64,000 bases of DNA from positions 30,270,001-30,334,000 of the forward strand of contig NC_077243.1 in the NCBI RefSeq assembly GCF_947179165.1, in the 5' to 3' direction. The DNA comes from Solanum dulcamara (lineage: Eukaryota > Streptophyta > Magnoliopsida > Solanales > Solanaceae). The notes beneath the pieces were generated by a model. It searched no databases, had not been told where the DNA came from, and saw only the letters and a program-made list of their open reading frames with translations. The first letter of the stretch is position 1. The number at the start of each line of letters is the position of its first letter. The position numbers and the translations under genes are program-made. Shown here piece after piece: positions 36,322 through 47,238 of the stretch.

Positions 36322-39300
36322 CTATAATGATTTTGACATCTGAGTAGCAGAATGCCCATTGATATCCACCGTCTTTGCTGGTCTGCGGCCCTTGTCTGGA
36401 CCACCAATGATACCCCATTTCTCGAACTGCCTTTGTCGAGCTCTTGCCCTTTCCTTTTCCTCCTCAGATTTTGATGCAAAGCAGTACGGACAAGAGACGG
36501 CATACTCCCATTCCGGGGATTCCATATCAGCATCGCTCACTGGTTTCTTGCATCCATAGCAAAGTTTGAATGTTCCCTGCATCAAACCATGCTCAACTGA
36601 AACACGCTTGTCAAACACAAAGCATTCCCCTTCCCACAGGCTCTCCGTCTTGGGGACTTCCTCCAGATACCTTAAAATCCCACCTTCTAGATGATAAACC
36701 TGGTAAGAATCAGCCGAAAGCACCATTAAACAAGATCATCAGAGCACTTAAAACACTATCATTTTATAACCACTGAATTCTTGATATCATTAGATTGCAC
36801 ACTAAGGTGTTTGAAGAATTTGCTAGTGGAGCAACTTACAACACGGGGATTATAAAGTCCCATATTCGTGTATATCCTTAGTTCTTTCGTCTTTGATAGG
36901 CTGAGATTTCATGTTATTACAGTGTCTTTGTTTTTTAGGTCGGGTTGGGTTGGGTTTTGAGGGGGGGGGGTTAAGAAATAGACAAGGAGAAGACGCAATG
37001 GATCAAAGTGCAGTCAACCAAAACACAGTTTGAAATGTACATGTAACATTTACCAAGCATATGACATGAGAAACTTTGCAGTTTCCTTAAAAACCCTGCG
37101 AATAAACCATTTTGATCTAATTTTTACCTCATCAAAACCTTTGCTGAGAAGAAAACTTGAAGCTTTCTCGCATCGAATTCCACCTGTGCAGTACATTGCA
37201 ACTCGGGGAACCTTTTTGTTTCCTTTTTCCTTTGTCAGCTTATCAGATGATCCAGCAGAACCAGAAGACTCCAACTTGTCTCCTGAATCAAGAAGTTTAA
37301 AACGATCCTCCACCCATGATGGAAAATCCCGGAATGCTGTGGTACAAGGATCAACTGCCCCCTTGAACTTCCCGACTCTAATTTCATAGTCATTGCGAAC
37401 ATCAATCACAACCTAATTGAGATATACTGAAATTTAGTGAAGGATTGCAATTGAAAACCAAGGTTGTTTTCTTGAGTAAATTATGCGCCTCTATAGTTGG
37501 TCCTTGGGAGGGATAGCATGTTTTTTGCAGTCAAAATTTTCTTTAAGGAGTAGATTTACAGGAATTTCATTTCAAACAAAAAAACCTAACCAATGAATGT
37601 ATCAGGAACAGGTAATGAAACTTGCTAATAAGTAAAACCCCATAAAGAATGGGTAATCCCCAAACTCCTTCCATTTAAGAACTAGAAATTCCCTATATTA
37701 CCATGTTAGCTTCGCATGTGATAACTTCATTTGTATATCAGGATAGCAATAGAATATGTATAAGCCTAAACACTGATAGCGAGCATGTTCAACTAGCTTG
37801 AGTCAGTTTTCAAAGTCAATGTCCGGCTATTTTATGCAAATAGTCAACTTGGGAGAACCTGGCCTTGCTTGTGGCATTTGATGGACCAGTATGCTTTAAG
37901 TTTTTTTGTGCAAGATACAAAGAAATTTTCATATATTTTGAAAAACAAAGCAATTAGTAGTATATATGTATACATAAAATACTAAATATAACTACAAAAA
38001 ATTTTATGCATTGAAGCGTATTATTCTACTATGAAACTCTATTCTGGTGGTTGTTAACTTGTTGGACATTTCAGAAGGAATAAGAAAGAACAGAAAAAGG
38101 TTCTAAAATCCAATATAAGTTACCAAATCAAACATCAATCTCACGCACAGCCCTTTTCGTGTTACTCCATCGCCACTTGGGCACATCAAAAGCATATATA
38201 GGTCCTTGTAATATATCGTTAGACCTCTCTATAATAGTGTCGTTTGTCCGGATTATTTTTTATGCTATAGCGTACGACTATTATACACATAATAACATTT
38301 GACATTTAGATCTTATTTGGTTGTTCTACACAACAACAACAACATACCCAGTGGAATCCACAAGTGGAGTCTGGGAAAGGTAGGATGTACACAGACCTTA
38401 CCACTACCTCATGAAAATAGAGAGGTTGTTTCCGAAAGGCCCTCGGCTCGAAAGTCACAGTTCCAAGTACGAGAGAAAAAAACAATATATATAGCATAAA
38501 GAAAAAATAAATAAAAAGTAAAAATAAAAATAAAAATAAAAATAAAATAAAATGCAAAATTTAAAAGACAAGAACAATAACTATAGTAAAGTACTGCAAT
38601 AAACAAAGGCAATAGCAACACAACTATACAGGCACGCATAGACCTACGACCACCCTAAACCGACACACGGTAAGACATCATTCTATCCCTACTAGCCTTC
38701 TACCTTAATTCGCAACCTCCACTCTTTTCTATCTAAGGTCATGTCCTCGGTGATATGGAGTACCACCATATCTTGTCTAATCAGCTCTCTCCAATACTTT
38801 TTTGGTCTACCCTTACCCCTCCGCACAGCCCCCAAATCCAACTGCTCGCACCTCCTATCTGGGGCGTCGACACCCCTCCTCTGCACATGCCCAAACCATC
38901 TCAATCTTGCTTCTCTCATCTTGTCGACCACAGATGCCACTCTCACCTTCTCCTGAATAACTTCATTCCTGATCTTATCACTCCTAGTGTCCACACATCC
39001 ATCTCAACATCGTCGTCTCCGCAACATGCATCTTCTGAACATAAGAATTCTTTACTGACCAACACTCCACTCCATATAACAATGCTAGTCTAACAACCAT
39101 TCTATAGAACTTACCTTTAAGTTTAGGCGGTACCTTCTTATCACACAGGACTCTAGAGGCTAGCCTTCATTTCAACCATGTTGCCCCAATGCGGTGCGTG
39201 ACATCATCATCGATGTCCCTACTACTCTAGATGATGGATCCAAAATATTTAAAGCTTTCTGTCTTGGAGATAGGTTGGGTGGCAAGCCTCACTTTTCTGC

Positions 39301-42300
39301 CTTCTTCATCCATCGCAACCCTAAATTTGCACTGCAAGATTCTATTTTGATCTTGCTCAATATGAACCCTTTGGTCTCTAGCGTTTGTCTCCAAACCTCA
39401 AACCTATCATTAACTCCGTTCCGAGTCTCATCAATCAAAAACTATATCGTCCGCAAATAGCATACACCATGGAACCTCCTCCTGAATAGATTGTGTCAGC
39501 TCATCCATCACCAAAACAAAAAGAAAAAAGCTCAGCACCAATCTCTGATGTAGTCCCACCTCAACAAGAAAATGCTCTGAGTCACCTCCCACTGTCCTAA
39601 CCCGAGTCTTGGCTCCAGCAGCATATGCAAAAAGTCAGTTATCTTGACTTTTTATGTTATAAAATATTGAGTACTTATTTTTTTTTTTAAAAAAAAGGAA
39701 AATATTAAGAGTACCCTGATGTACAAGTTCAATATTTTGAATTGAAACATAAACAAGACGGGATTTTGCTTTTCTACACTAAACAAGTTCACAAGCAAAG
39801 ATTATTAGCTAAAGTTGGATATTGCAACAACAATTTAAAGGGAAAAAATACCAATTATACCAATTAAGTCAAATTTTAGTGTTCAATTAAGGGGTTGAAT
39901 GCTCTAAAACTCTAAATTTCAAGATAAAGTAGGTATGTGATATTAGCTTGGCCCAACCTTCCAATCTTGTATGGGGCATGGTTATAAGTCTTAACTGACA
40001 AGCCAAAAGGCCAATCAAACACACTACTAAGTCTACTCCGTACATTAAAACTCTTGTGATACCTTTAGGCAGACTATATATGGGATGAGACCCAACAATG
40101 TGGCACAAGTAAGGATGCTAATCTGTCGGTAGAAAAAGTAAGTATTTTGATTTTATATTCCACTTGTATAAATCATCCTATGGGTGTAATGTAGCTCATA
40201 CCTTTGGAAATTGCCTGGATGATGTACCAAGAAAACGAAATACAGGATATCATTTAGGATATGCATGACTTTAATCACAACTCAGCCAAACGATATCAAG
40301 CAACTTAGATGAATTTTAGGCTCAAGCTGAAGTTATAAGTTACATGTCAGAATTTTTATGTTGATGCAAAATAAGATTCTTCAAGAATAGATTAATCAAT
40401 AATTAAACAGAACAAAGATAAGGATGTTACGGAACAAAGAACTTACAACATCTGGATCACGAATCAATGCATTCCAATCCGTCGGTTTAATGTACTTGCC
40501 AACTCTTTCAATGGGTGAAACAGAAGGCATTCCAAGTGTAACTATCTGTTCAAGAAACATATGATGAGTGCTTGATGCTAAGAGGATATACAATAAGGCA
40601 GCTTCCAAGATCTGAGGGGCATAAAGGCATTTATATTCAACGTGAGGCAACTTTATCGCACTTGGCCAGCGAACCTACCTCTTTTTTGAGCTTCACCCTC
40701 ACGTGATCCCACCTAAAGGGAGCATCCTCACCTGCTGCAAGAGGAGAGCTGCTCGTATGTCCATGATGAAGAGCCTCTTCCTCCGGGCTCACTGGTGATT
40801 CAACCAATCTAAGCCCCTTCAGACGTTCATCACTTTGAATGAATGCAAGGACACTTTCCACTGAATCCCGTATACCACATATGCTGCCATTGATTCCTTC
40901 AGGTGCAAGAATAATACCACCTGAAACACGCTGAATTTGATCAGCTTAGTGAGGAACGGGTAACATTGAAAAATGTACTAAAAAAATTGTACTTGGTAGA
41001 GAAGCTGAATAAAGGGAAAAGGATTGACCAGCCATTCAGAGAACACGTCAGACAATGGGCAGCTACTATTTCATCACAGACAGAACCAAGTGGAAATGTT
41101 GAGAAGAAGAACAAGCAAGACTTCTTATCACTTCCTTCAATAAAACATCTAACTTTTAATGTGATAAAAACTAAAGACCTGGTTAAGGAGAAACTTGCAA
41201 GGGGTTGTTCAGTGGCGGACCCAGGAATTTTATGAAGGGGGTTCAAAAAAAGTTAAACACGCTAATAAAAAAAATGTGCTTATTCGGATTCGAACTCACG
41301 AGCTGAGACAAGCTAAGGAGAAATATTGAACCCCATTTGCCACTGAGCTAGTCATTTGGCTTATGCTCAGGGGGTTCAATATTAAATATATACACATAAA
41401 TTAAAATTTTTATCTTATATATATAGTGTAATTTTTTAACGAAGGGGGTTCGGATGAACCCCCTGAACTTGCCTTGGGTCCGCCCCTGGGGCTGTTGATA
41501 AACAGAAATGAATCAAGGGGCATGCATTTATTGAACACGAATTAAGAGGAAAACAGAAATAGGCTCCTTGCGACCAACTTTCCAATTATTCTGAATTGAA
41601 CAAAAAAGAGGATAGAAATGTAGCTTATCATCCATATAACAAAACCATAATACACAGAAGAAGTCATCTCTTACATGTAAAGAAAATCAACAGCTTCCTG
41701 ACCTCAGTGACGGAGCCACCTTCTGGTTAGGGGTTCCTCCCCCTTCGCCAGAAAATCATACTATTTATATATGGTTAAAATAATTTTTTATGTATATATA
41801 GTAGAGTCGAACCCCCTCTATTAGTTCGTGTGTCTACTTTTCAGATTTTGAAACCCCTTGGTCAAAATTCAAGCTCCGCCACTGCCTGACCTATGTCAAA
41901 GAGTTATAGAAGCTAGTGTTTATCTATCAAAAACTGTCCAACAGCGGGACACTTAAACAAGAAACAAAAACTTGTGTATGCTTTAGCAACTTCGAGAAAA
42001 AGAACAGGTAGCAGCTATGCAAGCTTGCACAAAATGAACAATACATATTCCTCTTCATATGCAGAAAGAAACAGAATTGCAACTTTAAAGCTGAAATAAC
42101 ACGAATACTTCAAAGCTTTAATATTTCTACAATAAAACAGATCTACTAACTGTAAGCAAGTAAAAATGCTAGAATTACCAGCTGTTCACAGAGTTCCTTC
42201 AATGGTTTCCTCAAATCAGCATGGTCAGGGAAATCAGCAAATATGTAGAAAGAAACCACCACAAGTTGTGGTTCGGAGCTCAAACCGCTACCTTCAACCT

Positions 42301-42595
42301 CCTTGTTCCTCGATGCATTATCCTTCAGAATGGGAACATGATTTGTTGCAGAGAAGCACTTAGAAGGTGCAAGTTTTTGCGGTAAATTGGTAATAGTAAT
42401 CATAGGATTAGAAAAGAAAGGAAAGGCTGGGGCATTCGTTGGTACTTCAGAGGTGGCTTTCATGGTGCAATAGAGTGAATTATTGGCAAGGTTAGGGTTT
42501 GGTGAAAAGGCAGCCGATGATAATAGCATTCTGAGTGCCGCTAGTGAAGCACTTCTTGTATAGGGCAAACAGAGCATGAGACCGCATTGAGACAT
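36322..42595 (-). CDS. STR8: rhodanese-like / TrhO (UPF0176) domain protein, STR8 type, probably chloroplastic
   Basis: Five exons can be joined on the minus strand with GT-AG borders, all in phase 0: 42595-42179, 40930-40679, 40545-40447, 37412-37128 and 36699-36322 (stop). They give about 476 residues. Residues 1-49 contain no acidic residue and are rich in Ser/Ala/Leu, which fits a plastid transit peptide (inference). [10 protein letters not shown] and [17 protein letters not shown] form the N-terminal domain shared with bacterial TrhO/YceA. The rhodanese domain follows, with [10 protein letters not shown] and the active-site loop [10 protein letters not shown] (likely catalytic Cys about 331). 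Near the C-terminus a C-x2-C-x19-C-x2-C set (Cys about 398, 401, 421, 424) suggests a metal site, followed by an Arg/Lys/Glu-rich helix. Bacterial relatives hydroxylate tRNA uridine-34; the plant role is less clear. Arabidopsis STR8 has a similar size and domain order. Introns 1 and 3 carry transposons. A gypsy element begins within about 500 bp upstream of the ATG. Confidence 0.93.
36961..36970 (+). repeat. G homopolymer in intron 4 of the rhodanese gene
   Basis: Ten G in a row (C on the transcribed strand), flanked by GGTTGGGTTGGGTTTTGAG. Worth knowing as a sequencing or assembly weak point and a possible G-quadruplex-forming run; no function can be claimed. Confidence 0.8.
38326..39635 (-). 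mobile_element. RTE-type LINE fragment in intron 3 of the rhodanese gene
   Basis: On the minus strand 39635-38692 encodes the C-terminal half of a non-LTR reverse transcriptase. It reads [20 protein letters not shown], then [20 protein letters not shown] and DDIV, so the catalytic FADD motif lies at about 39445-39460. After several stops come [38 protein letters not shown] and [17 protein letters not shown], the tail found in plant RTE LINEs. A TTTTA-rich segment (38516-38555) follows. The end block GGCCTTTCGGAAACAACCTC to GTTGTTGTTGTTG is shared with the copies at 3852-3979 and 45717-46330. The 5' part is missing and no clear target duplication was found. It lies in the same orientation as the host gene. 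Confidence 0.88.
41210..41488 (-). mobile_element. hAT-like MITE with tRNA-like pol III boxes, intron 1 of the rhodanese gene
   Basis: The ends form imperfect inverted repeats: CAGTGGCGGACCCAGG on the left, and CAGGGGCGGACCCAAGG from the right end read inward. Flanks GGGTTGTT (41202-41209) and GGGCTGTT (41489-41496) are an 8-bp duplication with one mismatch, the hAT signature. Inside, on the minus strand, TAGCTCAGTGG (41350-41340) fits the pol III A box and GAGTTCGAATCC (41297-41286) the B box, about 50 bp apart as in a tRNA gene. GGGGGTTCA/TGAACCCCC motifs lie near both ends. It has no transposase. Confidence 0.85.
41705..41884. mobile_element. second hAT-like MITE, intron 1 of the rhodanese gene
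   Basis: The 180-bp element starts CAGTGACGGAGCC and ends AGCTCCGCCACTG, short inverted repeats related to those of the MITE at 41210-41488. It is flanked by a perfect 8-bp duplication CCTGACCT (41697-41704 and 41885-41892). A B-box-like GGGTTCGACTC can be read on the minus strand, but no A box is clear. Confidence 0.9.
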
Positions 42596-42899
42596 GTACC
42601 GATGCCAAAACTCCCCTGCCCTTCAAGTTGGATAAAAAATAACTATGGGATTTCGACTATGAATATGGTCTTCTTTTTCTTTTTTATGAATTTAAAATTT
42701 TATAATAGAAATATTTGGAAATGACATAATCAAGTTATTTCAAACCCCAAAATAACGTCATATAAATGAAATAGAAGAATGTTATAACTTCGACAATATA
42801 AATAATTGTACTGCAAGAAATATAGACCAAAAATATAGTTATTAGAATGTAGAGATTATTTTATTGAAATATAAGTGTTATAGTTGTCCCGTTTATTCA
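42596..42899. promoter_or_regulatory. presumed promoter and 5' UTR region of the rhodanese gene
   Basis: This is the sequence between the start codon (minus strand) and the nearest transposon remnant. It is AT-rich and no unambiguous TATA box or other element stands out. The label rests on position only. Confidence 0.4.
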
Positions 42900-43089
42900 A
42901 AGATCTAGCTTTATTCCTCTTATATCGAAATTTTCACATTTAGACTTATATTCCGCATTCATGTTAATCTCTTGATGTATTCTTATTTACTTATGTTTGC
43001 TTATGTACGATATGCTAAGATTCTTGGTTAGGGTCTATCGGGGATTCTAATCGCCATATCACATTTAGAGTTTAGCTTAGGTCGTTACA
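42900..43089 (+). mobile_element. truncated 5' LTR of gypsy element D
   Basis: Only the last part of the LTR is recognisable (TATGCTAAGATTCTTGG, ending AGGTCGTTACA, compare GGGTCGTGACA). It is followed by AACTTGGAGTATAAGG, a degenerate initiator-Met primer site (43090-43105). The left boundary is uncertain by tens of bases. Confidence 0.65.
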
Positions 43090-43105
43090 AACTTGGAGTA
43101 TAAGG

Positions 43106-44540
43106 TTTTAAGGTGTCCTATGGAGTCTACCATGCCGCGTCAAGTAGGTTTTTGTCCATGGGTGTGAAGCACGCCACGTTTATGAATAGGAGGCTATGAG
43201 GCATTTTAGTAAATTCCACTTCTTTCATCATCCTTGAGTCGTGCGATAGAGTTGTACCCTAAGGTTTTTCCTTCTTATGCTTTCTCTTTGCGATTACAGA
43301 ATCATGTCTCCATGAAGAGCCTGTGTCCAAAGTAATGCCAACGCTAATGTGAATGAGGAGCAACAAGCTCCCCAAGTTCTCAATGACCCTCTAGCCGAGC
43401 AAGTCTCTCATGCTGAAATTCGAGTCGCTTTACAAGTGTTTGCCCAAGCTATGACTGATCAGGACAACGAGAGATTGTGTCCCCAGTCAATCTGAATGGT
43501 AAGACAACAGCTGCTAGAGTCTAGGACTTCACTCGGATGAACCCTCAAGATTTATATAGTTTAAATGAGGATGAGGATCCACAAGAGTTCATATAGGGTA
43601 TCAAGAGAATTACTAAGGTTATACGTGCCACTTCGATCGAGAGTGCAGACTTAATAACTTGTCTGTTGAAGGGAATGGCGCAGATATGGTATAAAAAGTG
43701 GAAGGATGACCGGGCTGAGGATGCAGGCCCAATTAATTGAGAAAAGTTTAAGGCTGCTTTTCTGATAGGTTTTCTCCACTAGAGTTGAGGGAAGCAAAGG
43801 TCCAAGAGTTCATTAACTTGAAGCAAGGAAATAAGACTATGAAGGAGTACTCTTTGAAGTTTACTCAACTTTCAAAGTATGTCTCAATTATTGTGTCCAA
43901 CTTTAGGGCCCGCATGAGTAAGTTTTTCTCCTGTGTTTCTATGACGGTGGTAAAGGAGTGTAGGACTTCGATATTAATCAAGAAGATGGATATCTCATGT
44001 TTTATAACTCATGCTTAATAAATTGTGCAGAGAAGCTTAAGGAAAGTGATAGGGATAACAAGAGGCCTCGGACAAATAGTTTGGACTACGCTTATAAAAA
44101 ATTAGGAAGTGGTAGTCGTTCTCAATTTCGTAAGAAGTATTCTAACCTGGCTCTATGTTCTGGTAGTGCTCGGGTGCTGAAGTTTAGATTTGAGAACAAG
44201 GATAGAGCACCTCGTTCTATGTCTCATGTTAGTGTCACTAGTGGTCACACATTTCCAATTTGTCAGAAGCATGATAAGAATCACCTAGGAGAGTGCATGG
44301 TTGGTAGTGCTGGTTGTTTTGGGTGTGGCAAGCCAGGTCACAGAGTGAGAGATTGCCCATCAGCCTTAGGTAAGGGTAGGGATGTTTGCAGCCGAAAACA
44401 TCAAAAGCTCAAGCAGGTCGCCCGACTTAGCAGGGTACCTCATCTAGTACTAGTAGCAGACAACACAAGGTAGGTTCTATGCACTTAATCGACAAGATCA
44501 GAATGATTCCCCAGATGTAGTCATTGGTACATATGGGTCT
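43106..44540 (+). pseudogene. element D leader and gag with CCHC zinc knuckle
   Basis: A standard gypsy leader (GGTTTTTGTCCATGGGTGTG) is followed by gag. Frames with stops give FTRMNPQDLYSLNEDEDPQE and LLKGMAQIWYKKWKDDRAED. The open piece 43785-44018 contains REAKVQEFINLKQGNKTMKE and YSLKFTQLSKY. The open piece 43997-44473 ends in the zinc knuckle CFGCGKPGHRVRDCP (44314-44358). Frameshifts and stops make it non-functional. Confidence 0.9.
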
Positions 44541-45105
44541 TCCATCTTGATGTTTCTACATTGTTAGATGTAGGAGCTACACTTTCCTTCGTGACTCCTT
44601 ATATTACTATAAATTTTGTTGTTAGTCCCAAAATCTTCTTAGAACCTTTTCTAGTCTCTATTGGTGAGTCAGCTTTAGCTAAGCGGGAGTACAAAAATTG
44701 CCCAGTCTCTATCTTTCAGAAAAGCACCTCAATTGATCCAGTAGAGCTAGACATGCTTGATTTTGATATCATTTTTAGCATGGACTGGTTATACTTATGC
44801 TATGCCTCAGTCGTCTGTAGAACTAGAATCGTTAAATTTCAATTTCTTGATGAGCCAGTCACTAAATGAAGGGTAGTACCTCAGCGCCTATAGATTGGTT
44901 TGTCTCTTACCTTAAGTCCAAAAAAATAATTTTCAAGGGTTGTATCTATCATCTAGTTTGGGTTAAGGATTCCAATTCCAAAACCTCAACTCTTTAGTCA
45001 ATTCTAGTCAGGCATGAATTTCTCGAAATTTTTCCTAAAGATCTTCCCAGAGTCCCTTTTGAAAGAAAAATTGATTTTGGAATATACCTTCTCCCAGATA
45101 CCACC
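44541..45105 (+). pseudogene. element D protease and start of reverse transcriptase
   Basis: 44561-44869 reads LDVGATLSFVTPYI, where the usual D-x-G-S active site appears as DVGA, then ELDMLDFDIIFSMDWL, the conserved end of the plant gypsy protease. After a stop, [19 protein letters not shown] and HEFLEIFPKDLPRVPFERKI then DFGIYLLPDTT mark the beginning of reverse transcriptase. The frame is cut at 45105 by the LTR of a Tat/Athila-like element. RT catalytic and RNase H parts are absent on the far side. Confidence 0.9.
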
Positions 45106-47238
45106 TGATGTACCGTCTATTTACGGTACTTTGAATGCTTTAAAACTTAAGAATGTGCATGTCTTTTAAGCATATGTTAGCATATTTGATGTTGGTTGTG
45201 CATATTTTTCAGAAACTAAGTGAGAATGATTGAGGAATCATAGCACTGAAAAAAGGTAATTTTTGAGGTCTACGAGCTCAGACTACGACGCGTCATTAGA
45301 CATACGGGTCGTAGGTGTTAGTCATCAAAGAAACAGTGAAGAAAGGAAGGAATAGTGAAGGAAACAAGAAGGTTATACGGCTCATCGACATTTCAATGAG
45401 GTGTAGCAGCCAGTCGTGGCTAGAAGTTGCAAGTGGTGAAAAAGGATAGTGTCTACAACCCCAATTGATGAATCATCATCAAGATAATGAGCAGTAGAGA
45501 GTGGCCTGTAGAAGAAGAATCCATCAGTGCAAGATGTAAGAATACGAGCTTAGTCTACGACTCATCTGAAATCTTACGACCTGTAGAAATGAGCCGTAGA
45601 CCCGATCCAAATTTTAGTCTCCTATGGTTTCCAAATCCATATTTATTTAGGAAAGTTAGTCTATAAATACACTTCTTTGGTTTAGATTTTTGTATATACA
45701 TTTTTTGGGTTTGAGACAACAACAAAAACAACCCAGTGAAATCCCACAATGTGGGTATGGGAGGGTAAAGTATACACAGACCTTACTCTTACCAAGGTAG
45801 GAAGCTATTTCCGAGAGACCCTCGGCTCAATAGAAGCATAAAAAACATCAGATAAGGCTAAGAAGTTCAAATCGGTATGGGAAATCAAATAACCAAAGCG
45901 ATAAATATAAAATAGAGTAATCAAAGTACAGAAAGTAATAGTAAAAATAGAAGTTAGAGCACAAGAAATTATAGTGCGCTAATGCGCCTACTAATACGGA
46001 AGAATAACGAGACTATGTACTAGCCTTCTACCCTAATATGAGTCCTCCACACCCTTCTATCTAAGGTCATGTCCTCGATAAGCTGTAACTGCGCCATGTC
46101 ATGTCTAATCACCTCTCCCCAATATCTCTTCGGCCTACCTCTACCTCTTCTAAAACCATCCATGGCCAACCTCTCACACCTCCGTACTGGTGCATCTGTG
46201 TCTCTCCTCTTCACATTCCCAAACCATCTCAGTCCTATTTTCAGTATCTTGTCTTCCACCGATGCCACTCCTACCTTGTCCCGAATAGCCTCATTTCTAA
46301 TTCTGTCGCTTTTGGTATGCCCACACTTTTATTTTTTGGGTTTGAGAATATAGCTTAAACTATTTTTGAGCTTTTATTCTTAAATTCAGGTTTTTATTAT
46401 TGATATTTTACGTTTGAATTTTATTGAAGATTTTGAGCTTTCACACTTTTCATTGTAAGTTTATGATTTCTTTTAACTTAAATATTATTAAGTGTGAACA
46501 CATAGTTATGAGTAGCTAATTCCACAACCAGGGTTGTGGGAACCATGAAGAATTAACAACGTAGAACTTAATAAAAAGTAATTCTTGAATAGTGTGCATG
46601 CATGTATTGTTTTTTTCCTTCGGTTTGATTGCTTTTTAACGGTGGCCAATGTTAAAACTCGTTTTATCCTTACTTGCCGGATCAAGGAGGTAACGGATGG
46701 GAAAAAGGATTAAACAATGAGATTTGGGGCTAATCATCCTCATCTAATTAGCTTGAATGGATCAAGGGATAGATAAATCTGGGATCATTGGTAAGGGTTA
46801 GTAAAGCATACACTCATAGACGGATCAAGTTGCGCAGTGAAATTTACCTATTTGCCGGATCAAGGAATTAGGTGAAATCAACTTACCGATTCTCCATGTA
46901 ACATACTAGGAAAGAATTTTTAATAAAAAAAGGGTCTACTTAGTAAGGATTCGTGGGCAACATATAAAACCCTAGTTTCACTTTTTATTGATTTAAATCA
47001 CACTAAACTGTACTTTCGTTCGTTGACATTTCTTATTTAATTTATTGATCAGTTTATAAAAATCCCTCATTGTTTTCTCGTTTTACGGAAATAATTTGAT
47101 TACTAAAGCAAATAATAAATAATTGATCTAAAGTCTAAACTATATTCCTCGTGGGATCGACCCTAACTTTTATTAGGTTCTATATTTGATTAACGATCGC
47201 TTTATGATTCTTTAAGAAAGTGTAATTTGAGCGTATCA
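45106..47238 (+). mobile_element. 5' LTR of a Tat/Athila-like gypsy element inserted in element D
   Basis: It starts TGATGTACCGTC and ends GAGCGTATCA. Directly behind it lies TTTAGCGCCGTTGCTGGAGA, close to TGGCGCCGTTGCCGGGGA, the tRNA-Asp-type primer site of Tat/Athila elements. Removing the LINE at 45717-46330 and its duplication leaves about 1.5 kb. The right-hand LTR of this element is not intact. Confidence 0.8.
45717..46330 (-). mobile_element. young 5'-truncated RTE LINE with perfect 17-bp target duplications
   Basis: The flanks ATTTTTTGGGTTTGAGA at 45700-45716 and 46331-46347 are identical. On the minus strand 46268-46020 encodes [40 protein letters not shown] and [18 protein letters not shown], the C-terminus of the RTE reverse transcriptase, uninterrupted in this copy. 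The 3' block GAGCCGAGGGTCTCTCGGAA to TTGTTTTTGTTGTTG matches those at 3852-3979 and 38326-38465. The intact duplication suggests a fairly recent insertion. Confidence 0.95.

Noticed and set aside
36359..36776. Plus-strand ORFs opposite the last exon of the rhodanese gene (also 37030-37389 and 42166-42363)
   Set aside because: They are antisense shadows of exons 5, 4 and 1; the minus-strand exons have matching splice sites and family motifs.
38741..39093. Plus-strand ORFs over the LINE, and similar ones at 46069-46358
   Set aside because: Antisense shadows of the RTE reverse transcriptase C-terminus.
41286..41350. A genuine tRNA gene on the minus strand
   Set aside because: A and B boxes are present, but I could not fold convincing acceptor and anticodon arms, and the sequence lies wholly inside a MITE.
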